A stretch of 59,389 nucleotides of DNA from an uncultured Clostridia bacterium (GTDB lineage Bacteria; Bacillota; Clostridia; Christensenellales; CAG-138), in assembly GCA_937915925.1 (NCBI GenBank), contig CALGGM010000121.1, positions 1-59,389 on the forward strand. The letters are read 5' to 3'. Positions 1 to 6,545 of the stretch are shown piece by piece (the first letter of the stretch is position 1; the number at the start of each line of letters is the position of its first letter). The position numbers and the translations under genes were made by a program. Under the pieces are notes generated by a model. The model saw nothing but the letters and a program-made list of their open reading frames with translations. It did no database searches and had not been told where the DNA came from.

Positions 1-1545
1 TCCTCTGCGACATGTCCGACCCGGCACTCTCGAGCATCAACGTGGATGTCGAGCGTCGCGGGGACCGTCATCGGACGGATCGTCGCGGGTGTGCTCTCGC
101 TCGGTCTATTGGCGGGCGTCGGCTTCGGCATTTACAAATCGATCAAGGGGCGTCCGCCGCGGATGGAGGAAGAAGTCTTTGCGGAGGAAACGCCGCTGCC
201 GGTTGATCCGGAAGAGACGCCGATCCCCGCGGTCGCGGTCGAGTCCGACGCGATCCGAATCTTTGGACGAACCTATTATCAGGGACTGCGGCTCACGGTC
301 GACCAGTCCTATCAAAGCGGCGAAGCGGTCCGCGTCCGATATGAGAACGACGCAAGAAGCTTTGAAGCTGCCGCGTTAAATGCCTCTCTCGAGACGTCGG
401 AGGGGACGTTCTCTGCCGAGACGCAGAACGTAACCGTCGCGCCTCTTGCAAATGGCACGGTCGAGCTGCGCTTCCCGGACGCGACGGGCGAGCCGAAAAG
501 CCTCACGCTTAACAATCTCGAACCGCTTGCCGCCGACGGGTTTGCCGACGCAAGCGGCGCGCCGATCGTGATCCCGCTGGACGGCGCCGAGCCGCCCGCA
601 ACCACGGAGGAGCTGCATATCGCGGGCGAGGATTCGTATCTGGGGCTTACGGCGTCGGTCGATCAGACGTACACGGAAAACGGCATGGGCAAGATCGTCG
701 TGCAAATGAACAACGGCGAAAACCGCATCCTGTTCTCCGACAGCACGCTGACCCTTACGACCGATTCCGGGGCGTATACGCTGATCGCAAGCGCTTCGTT
801 TGAAGCGAACACAGCGACCGCGCTGACGCTCTATTTCGACAACGCCGAGGGCACGCCGGAGCGCCTTCTGATCCCGTCGCTTACGGCGCTCGACGCCGCA
901 GGCGTGTCGCTCTCCGATGCGGACGGGCAGATCGAGATCGATTTCACCGGCACGGGTGAAACGCAGGCGCCTGTGGCATACGCACCGGCAGCAACCCCTG
1001 CCGCCACGACCGACCAGACCGCCGAGCCGACTGCGGAGCCGACCGCTGTTCCGATATACGGGTGGTCGGATTGGAGCGAGGAGGAGCCGCCCGCGGGAGT
1101 TGTGTCGGAATCGAAGACGCAGTATCGGTATCGGTATGTTTCGGGAAATAAAAGTGTCACGGAAGAGAAACAGAATTTTCCGGCGTCATTACTGACCTCA
1201 ACTACGATGGACATGCAAAACTATCTCGGATACAGCGATTATTCGATTGTAAGCCAAACCGAATATACGGCGTCCGGCGAATACTACCGAACAGTCAATA
1301 CGGAGGACGCAGCCATCGCATATGAAGCGCAGTCGGACGATTTTCAGATTTATTCCTATGAATATGACGCCGGAAATAACGTATATAAGGTTTATCTGCA
1401 TAAGATCATGGTTACAACGGTTTACTATTGCTTTACAGCATATTCCGAATGGACAGATGAAGCTGCGTTCGTAGAACCGGATTCGAGAACCGTAGGCGAA
1501 CGGGTAGAGACCGTTTCAAGAACGCTTTGGCGTTACTATCAATAA
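1..1545 (+). CDS. C-terminal part of a membrane-anchored sigma-factor-like protein (5' end cut)
   Basis: The frame is open from base 1, so the gene is cut by the window edge; an internal ATG lies at 46. From about base 55 the protein matches the membrane segment of the sigma-factor protein at 3859-6351 (VAGVLSLGLLAGVGFGIY here, LAGILSVGLLAGIGFGVY there). After the TM helix come two related beta-rich repeats (about residues 85-185 and 200-300, counting from base 46), a Thr/Pro/Glu spacer, and two WSDW/YSEW-type motifs followed by alternating Arg/Tyr, a pattern I know from Clostridia surface proteins. I infer the missing N-terminus was an ECF sigma domain. Between bases 1 and 45 the third-position GC pattern fits frame 3 better than frame 1, so a frameshift or assembly join is possible. 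The LRR gene starts 26 bp downstream, probably in the same operon. Confidence 0.6.
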   Translation, partial: SSATCPTRHSRASTWMSSVAGTVIGRIVAGVLSLGLLAGVGFGIYKSIKGRPPRMEEEVFAEETPLPVDPEETPIPAVAVESDAIRIFGRTYYQGLRLTVDQSYQSGEAVRVRYENDARSFEAAALNASLETSEGTFSAETQNVTVAPLANGTVELRFPDATGEPKSLTLNNLEPLAADGFADASGAPIVIPLDGAEPPATTEELHIAGEDSYLGLTASVDQTYTENGMGKIVVQMNNGENRILFSDSTLTLTTDSGAYTLIASASFEANTATALTLYFDNAEGTPERLLIPSLTALDAAGVSLSDADGQIEIDFTGTGETQAPVAYAPAATPAATTDQTAEPTAEPTAVPIYGWSDWSEEEPPAGVVSESKTQYRYRYVSGNKSVTEEKQNFPASLLTSTTMDMQNYLGYSDYSIVSQTEYTASGEYYRTVNTEDAAIAYEAQSDDFQIYSYEYDAGNNVYKVYLHKIMVTTVYYCFTAYSEWTDEAAFVEPDSRTVGERVETVSRTLWRYYQ

Positions 1546-1571
1546 CATCATAGGAACAAACGGGGGGCAAC

Positions 1572-3623
1572 ATGAAGGGAAAGCGAATTTTTATATGGGT
1601 CGTGCTCTGCGTGGTTCTTTTGATCGGGACGCAGACGCGGACAGCAGCGGAAGAGAAAGCGGTATCGGGCAAATGCGGTGACGATCTTTACTGGTCCTAT
1701 GCCGACGGCACGCTGACGGTCACCGGAAGCGGCGCCATGTATGATTTCGATTATTATTATCCGCACGGAATCGGTGATTCCGACGGTTCAACGGCGCCGT
1801 GGCGCATTTACCGTGACGATATCCGTTACGTCGTTCTGCCGGATAAAATGACGCACTTGGGGGAAATGGCGTTTTATCTCTGCAGCAATTTAGAGACGAT
1901 CCATTTACCGGAAGGAATACCGTCAATAGGAATTAATGCTTTTTGTGGATGTAATTCGTTGAAAGAGATCAATATTCCCGAAAGTGTTCGTACCATCGTA
2001 AATCATGCTTTTCTCGATTGCGAACAATTATCTGATGTAAGAATACCGGACGGGGTGACGTCGATCGGAACGTATGCTTTCTCACAGTGTGACAACCTGA
2101 AAGAGATCAATATTCCGAAAGGGCTGACAACGATTCCTTCGGGGTTTGTAAGAATGGACGGTCTGATTCAAGAAATCATTGTACCGGAAGGGGTAACGAC
2201 GATCGAAGATTGTGCGTTCGAGGACCTTGGCTCCCTGACGAAGCTTGTGCTGTCGGAAGGACTTACGACGATCGGAGACCGTGCATTTAATAATTGTAAC
2301 CTTCTTTATGACATCAGACTGCCGGAGAGCCTGACCGCGATCGAAAACGATACGTTGGGAACCGGTGCGTTTACCAAAACCGGGTACTGGGAACGGTATG
2401 TTGAGGAAAACGGATTCGGACCGGTTTACCTCGATTTTGCCTTGATCGGATGTGAGGGAGACTGCCCGGAAACCGTTTATATCAAGAAAGGGACGACACT
2501 GATAGCCGCATACACATTTTGGAACCATTCGGAAATCAAGGAAGTCGTACTCAGCTCAGGGATCGAAGAAATCAATACGGGAACGTTCGCAGGATGCAGG
2601 AATCTGCAGTCGATCACCGTCCCGACGACCGTGACGCGCGTTGGACTGTCCGCATTTTTAGGCGCGAATCAGCTTACGGACGTGTATTATCTCGGAACGG
2701 AAGAGACCTTTAAAGCACAGCTGAAGCCGAATATCGCTACCGGAGGCAACGCAATTTTTTACAGCGAGAACGGCGCGGGCGCGACGTGGCACTTTCTGGA
2801 CGCCGACCCGATCGCTTCGGTCGAGCTGAACCCGGAGGATGTGCAGTTCAAGGGAACGACGCCGTACACGGTGTATAACGGATCCGAACAGACGCCGCGC
2901 GTGATCGTAAAGAACGCGAACGGAGATGAGATCAAGCTGTATTCGTACACGGCGATGTACCGCAGTAATTACTCGCCCGGCACGGCGTATGCCGACGTTC
3001 TGGATCACGTTTCGGGCGAACTGTTCAGCATCATGTTCAAGATCTATCTGCCCGCGACAAAATCGACGACGGTCGAGAACGTGCAGAACGGCATCAGGCT
3101 GAAATGGGCAAAGGTACCGGATGCGAGGGGGTATGTGATCTATCGCCGCGCGTGGAACCTCATTTCGTCCGGCTGGACGGAGTTCAAGCGCTGGAACAAT
3201 ACGACCGCGACGGAGTGGACCGACACGAACGTCTACGCCGGGACGCGCTACCAGTACGGGGTCAAGGCGTACTTCGACGACCCGATGGACAACTACAACC
3301 TCGGCTTGGTCGGTCCGTTGAAAACCACGGTGCGCATCACCACCCGCACGCTGAAATCGGTCACGCCCGGATCGCGCCGCATGACGGTGAAGTGGGACGG
3401 GTCGAAGCTGTTTACGGGCTATCAGATCCAGTACGCGATGGATCAGGGCTTTACAAAGGACGCCGTCGCCATTAAGATCACGAACCCGCAGACGTACAGC
3501 ACGACGGTCACGGGGCTTCGGTCGGGGAAAACGTACTATGTGCGGCTCCGCTCGTACCATGTATTCGAGGGCATGACGTACTTCGGACAGTGGTCCGAGG
3601 TGCTGACGTGCAAGGTGAAATAA
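1572..3623 (+). CDS. BspA-type leucine-rich-repeat secreted protein
   Basis: Protein of 683 aa with a signal peptide (basic start, hydrophobic stretch to about residue 25). It opens with the motif CGDDLYWSYADGTLTVTG, the classic BspA-family entry, followed by LRR_5-type repeats (about residues 80-380: AF..CSNLETIHLPEGIPSIG and similar), a linker, and two fibronectin-III-like domains over the last 190 residues. That tail is nearly the same as the tail of the protein at 6546-9065. No sortase motif or TM anchor is visible at the C-terminus, so it is probably released or held non-covalently. BspA proteins bind host or bacterial surface ligands; the ligand here is unknown. SD GGGGG stands about 5 bp before the ATG. 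Short spacing suggests co-transcription with the upstream sigma-like gene. Confidence 0.85.
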   Translation: MKGKRIFIWVVLCVVLLIGTQTRTAAEEKAVSGKCGDDLYWSYADGTLTVTGSGAMYDFDYYYPHGIGDSDGSTAPWRIYRDDIRYVVLPDKMTHLGEMAFYLCSNLETIHLPEGIPSIGINAFCGCNSLKEINIPESVRTIVNHAFLDCEQLSDVRIPDGVTSIGTYAFSQCDNLKEINIPKGLTTIPSGFVRMDGLIQEIIVPEGVTTIEDCAFEDLGSLTKLVLSEGLTTIGDRAFNNCNLLYDIRLPESLTAIENDTLGTGAFTKTGYWERYVEENGFGPVYLDFALIGCEGDCPETVYIKKGTTLIAAYTFWNHSEIKEVVLSSGIEEINTGTFAGCRNLQSITVPTTVTRVGLSAFLGANQLTDVYYLGTEETFKAQLKPNIATGGNAIFYSENGAGATWHFLDADPIASVELNPEDVQFKGTTPYTVYNGSEQTPRVIVKNANGDEIKLYSYTAMYRSNYSPGTAYADVLDHVSGELFSIMFKIYLPATKSTTVENVQNGIRLKWAKVPDARGYVIYRRAWNLISSGWTEFKRWNNTTATEWTDTNVYAGTRYQYGVKAYFDDPMDNYNLGLVGPLKTTVRITTRTLKSVTPGSRRMTVKWDGSKLFTGYQIQYAMDQGFTKDAVAIKITNPQTYSTTVTGLRSGKTYYVRLRSYHVFEGMTYFGQWSEVLTCKVK

Positions 3624-3639
3624 ATTGAAATGAAGATGA

Positions 3640-3676
3640 GGATGTTAAGAAACGCGGTTTCTTGGCGTCCTTTTTT
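3640..3676 (+). terminator. Intrinsic terminator after the BspA-type gene
   Basis: A 13 bp stem with three G-U pairs (3640-3652 with 3658-3670, loop CGCGG) is followed by six T (3671-3676). It closes the first sigma/LRR module. A mini-hairpin array starts immediately after the T run. Confidence 0.8.
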
Positions 3677-3757
3677 CATGAATTGCGGCGCCACCGCGTG
3701 AATTGCCTGACGGCATGAATTGGCTGCGCCGTGAATTGACAGCGTCGCTGTCATGAA
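3677..3757 (+). repeat. Mini-hairpin array A1 (CATGAATTG linker type)
   Basis: Four short stem-loops are separated by the linker GTGAATTG or CATGAATTG: GCGG/CCGC, GCC/GGC, GGC/GCC and GACAGC/GCTGTC. Linkers are constant; stems differ but stay paired. It belongs to the family also seen at 9175, 27447 and 35719. It directly abuts the T run of the preceding terminator. Confidence 0.7.
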
Positions 3758-3781
3758 GGAATCGTTTCTATACAGAAAATC

Positions 3782-3810
3782 TTCCTTTCGCGGATCGGAT
3801 ATGGTATACT
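3782..3810 (+). promoter_or_regulatory. SigA-type extended -10 promoter of the sigma-factor gene
   Basis: TATACT at 3805-3810 is preceded by TGG (extended -10). The -35 position 17 bp upstream (TTCCTT, 3782-3787) is weak. It lies about 48 bp before the ATG at 3859. No ECF-like motif is visible here, so the sigma gene seems to depend on the housekeeping sigma. Confidence 0.45.
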
Positions 3811-3858
3811 GAATCAGAGCCGCAAAACAGCGGCACGGACGGATCGGGGGAGACGGGA

Positions 3859-6351
3859 ATGCAGACGGGGCGTACATTAGACGAGATCACAGCGGACGTC
3901 AAAGCGGCGCAGAAGGGCGACGCGGCGGCGATGGATCGGATCCTGAAGGATGTGCAGGATCCGGTTTATTACACCTGTCTTCGCACGCTGCGCGATAAGG
4001 ACGCGGCGCAGGACGCGGCACAGGAGATCATGATCGCCGTGTTCACGAAGCTCGAAGCGCTGCGCGATCCGAGCGCATACATCGCGTGGGTCAACCGCAT
4101 CACGGCGAACTGCTGCAAGGCGCATCTGAAGGCGCCGCGCGAGGCGTCGTATGTCGAAAGCGGGGATGGCCGCGGGCTCTACGCCGACCCCAATCTGATC
4201 GACGAAAAGAGCGCGCCGGAGAAGGTGCTCGAGACCGAGCGCGCGCAGCAGATCATCGAGGAGCTGATCGATTCGCTGCCGGACGAGCAGCGCATGTGCA
4301 TCCTGCTGCATTACTACGACGGCATGAAGACGCGCGAGATCGCGGAGGCGATCGGCGTTTCGGAAGGGACGGTCAAAAGCCGTCTGAACTACGCGCGAAA
4401 GGCGATCCGCGCCGGCGTGAAAAAGTACGAAAAGGAAGGCATCAAGCTGTACGGCCTTTCGCCGATCCCGTTCCTTTCGGCGATCCTCAGGCGGTCCGCA
4501 AAAGCGCACACCTCGCCAGTCACGGCGTCCGTGGTGCGAAGCGCGGCGCAGGAGGCGACGGCGGAAACGGCGGCGAGCGCGACCGCCGCAAAGGCGGCGG
4601 CGGGAGGCACGGCAGCGGCGATCGCGGGCAAAATCCTTGCGGGCATTCTTTCGGTCGGGCTTCTTGCCGGGATCGGGTTCGGCGTCTACATGATGATGAA
4701 GGGCGATCCACCCAAGGCGGTCGAGCAGGAGCCGATCGAGACCGAAAATCCGGACGAAAGCGAGGAGCCGGTCCCGGAGGAAACGCCGCGCGCGGAGGAC
4801 GAAGCGGACGGCGAGGAGCAGCCCGTCGCGGACACGATGGAGCTGTACAACGCGCTTCTGACGCGCGCAAGGACGATGGCGAACGCGAACGATTACAATG
4901 CGTACCGCACGCTGTTCACCGATCCGGACGCCGATCTTTCAGCGAACTTTGCCGCGTTCCGTCAGCACGCGGGCGAGACGCGCAGCGGCTTTGTCGCGGC
5001 GGAGGAGAACGGGCTTTCGTGGATCGCGTATGAAACGCGCGGCGCCGACGGAACAAGGGGCGCGGGGTCGGACGCCGTGCGGATGACGGACGGCGCACTG
5101 CTGTTTGCAAACGACGCGCAGGCACTTTCGTGGCTTTCCGACGCGCAGGAAGCGGAAAAGAATGCGCTTCTTGCTCGCCTGTTTCCCGCGTACGGCACGG
5201 CGGAGCGGGTCAATGAAGCAGACCTGTTCAACGGCAATTTCACTTGGCTGAACGGGGATGCAACGTCGGACGGGGCGGCGTACGACGTGCTGTATCTTTG
5301 GCAGAACGCGGACGGCGACGTGATGGCGGCGGTGTGCTTTCATAACGGCACGGACGCCGAGGTCGACGCGTCGGTCGTGCATCTTTCGGCGTCGGACGGG
5401 ACGCGCGCGTTTCTGATCGCGGATGCGGACGTGGAGACGCAGGTCCGCACGGTGGCGAAGCGCACAACGGTGTTCGGCGTGACGGTCCCGGCGACGGAGA
5501 TCATGGGCGGCACGGCGGCGTGGGGCACGGTCGCGGCGCAGGCGGCGCTGTACGGCAGCATGGAGCAGGCGTCGGCGGAAAACGGCGCGGCGCGGGCGTC
5601 CTCGGTGCAGGGAATGTTTGCGGGGCTGTATCAGATCCTGCAGCAGGCGAAGGCGGATGGCGACGCAAATTCGTTCTCCGAACGGTTCTATCAGAGCACG
5701 GGCTATTTTGTGGACTCGCTCTATTCGACGAACGACGAATTCCTTGACAGCTTCTCGATCTCGGAGCCGTACGTGGTCGGAGAATCGAACGGATCCTACG
5801 TGGTCAGCTTTGTGCAGTACGTGACCGAGGAAGGGAGCATGCAGGCGACAAGAGGCTACCGCGTCGTTCGGCTCGTCGACGGACAGCTGATGGTCTCGGC
5901 AAGCGAGGCGGCGGAGCGTCTTGCGGAGCAGGTCATGGACGAGGCGGTCGTCAACTACATGGAGGAGCTGCTTCCCGGCGCGGCAGAGGAGATCGCGTCC
6001 GCGCAGAATGTCTATCGGGATTACGGGACCGACGTGTATTTTTTGAGCGGGAACGCGTCGATACCGGGCTTTGACGTCACATTATTCATTATGGCGTGGC
6101 AGTTGGAAAACGGCGACGTACGGATCGCGATCGTGCGCGAGAACGGCACGGCGGAGGACGTCACCCGCGATGCCTTCTCGATCCGGATGGACGACGGCTC
6201 GATCGGAACGATCATCGACGGCAGGGTCCCGACGTCCGCCCGCATCCCTGCGGGAAAGTCGGTGGTGCAAATTTGCACCATCCCTGCAGATGAAGTGCTG
6301 ACGGGGACCGCGCGATGGACGATGCCGGGAACGATCGATATTTTTGGATAA
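3859..6351 (+). CDS. Membrane-tethered ECF sigma factor with large extracytoplasmic domain
   Basis: Protein of 830 aa. Residues 20-90 fit sigma region 2 (DAAQDAAQEIMIAVFTKL) and 130-185 fit sigma region 4 (LPDEQRMCILLHYYDGMKTREIA..VSEGTVKSRLNYAR). A short IKLYGLSPIPFL segment and an Ala-rich linker lead to a TM helix at 253-280. The remaining 550 residues should lie outside the membrane: an acidic Pro/Glu spacer, then two copies of an alpha+beta module (starts ELYNALLTRARTMAN and GLYQILQQAKADGDAN), each followed by a beta domain ending in a PA.E or G(T/R)A.W signature. ECF factors with C-terminal extensions are known; here sigma and sensor appear to be one polypeptide, with no separate anti-sigma nearby. 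SD GGGGGAGA precedes the ATG. I infer signal-dependent release or in-place action. Confidence 0.85.
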   Translation: MQTGRTLDEITADVKAAQKGDAAAMDRILKDVQDPVYYTCLRTLRDKDAAQDAAQEIMIAVFTKLEALRDPSAYIAWVNRITANCCKAHLKAPREASYVESGDGRGLYADPNLIDEKSAPEKVLETERAQQIIEELIDSLPDEQRMCILLHYYDGMKTREIAEAIGVSEGTVKSRLNYARKAIRAGVKKYEKEGIKLYGLSPIPFLSAILRRSAKAHTSPVTASVVRSAAQEATAETAASATAAKAAAGGTAAAIAGKILAGILSVGLLAGIGFGVYMMMKGDPPKAVEQEPIETENPDESEEPVPEETPRAEDEADGEEQPVADTMELYNALLTRARTMANANDYNAYRTLFTDPDADLSANFAAFRQHAGETRSGFVAAEENGLSWIAYETRGADGTRGAGSDAVRMTDGALLFANDAQALSWLSDAQEAEKNALLARLFPAYGTAERVNEADLFNGNFTWLNGDATSDGAAYDVLYLWQNADGDVMAAVCFHNGTDAEVDASVVHLSASDGTRAFLIADADVETQVRTVAKRTTVFGVTVPATEIMGGTAAWGTVAAQAALYGSMEQASAENGAARASSVQGMFAGLYQILQQAKADGDANSFSERFYQSTGYFVDSLYSTNDEFLDSFSISEPYVVGESNGSYVVSFVQYVTEEGSMQATRGYRVVRLVDGQLMVSASEAAERLAEQVMDEAVVNYMEELLPGAAEEIASAQNVYRDYGTDVYFLSGNASIPGFDVTLFIMAWQLENGDVRIAIVRENGTAEDVTRDAFSIRMDDGSIGTIIDGRVPTSARIPAGKSVVQICTIPADEVLTGTARWTMPGTIDIFG

Positions 6352-6364
6352 CCGAATATAGGGG

Positions 6365-6400
6365 TACGGCAGCTGCTGTAAGGCGGCTGCCGCTTTTTTT
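6365..6400 (+). terminator. Intrinsic terminator after the sigma-factor gene
   Basis: CGGCAGC (6367-6373) pairs with GCTGCCG (6386-6392) and is followed by seven T (6394-6400). It separates the sigma gene from the LRR gene, which therefore needs its own promoter. Confidence 0.85.
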
Positions 6401-6430
6401 GAAAAAAAGTTTCATTTTATAAAACCAAAC

Positions 6431-6456
6431 CGAAACCGTCCTCGTCTTATTACGTA
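6431..6456 (+). promoter_or_regulatory. ECF-type promoter candidate upstream of the LRR gene
   Basis: CGAAAC (6431-6436), 16 bp, then CGTA (6453-6456) matches the SigW-type ECF consensus TGAAAC-N16-CGTA known from Bacillus in 9 of 10 positions. I see no good TTGACA/TATAAT pair between the terminator and the gene. The adjacent upstream gene encodes an ECF sigma factor, so direct control of the LRR gene by it is a reasonable inference. Confidence 0.5.
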
Positions 6457-6476
6457 GAACGAACGGAGGGGCGCGT

Positions 6477-6530
6477 ATGCCTGCAACTGCCCCCCCGCAA
6501 GCCGTGCTCCGCCGTTCGGATCCAAGATGA
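6477..6530 (+). CDS. Possible 17-residue leader peptide upstream of the LRR gene
   Basis: ATG at 6477 has a strong SD (GGAGGGG, 6465-6471, 5 bp spacing) and opens a short frame MPATAPPQAVLRRSDPR that stops at 6528-6530, 15 bp before the LRR gene's ATG. The main gene has its own SD (GGGAGG). A short Pro-containing uORF could couple or attenuate translation, but it may be chance. Confidence 0.35.
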   Translation: MPATAPPQAVLRRSDPR

Positions 6531-6545
6531 AAAGGGAGGAAGCGT

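Noticed and set aside
12..206. Separate small gene at the left edge
   Set aside because: It has no support beyond an open frame and runs antiparallel in quality to the TM-coding frame; more likely the trace of a frameshift or chance.
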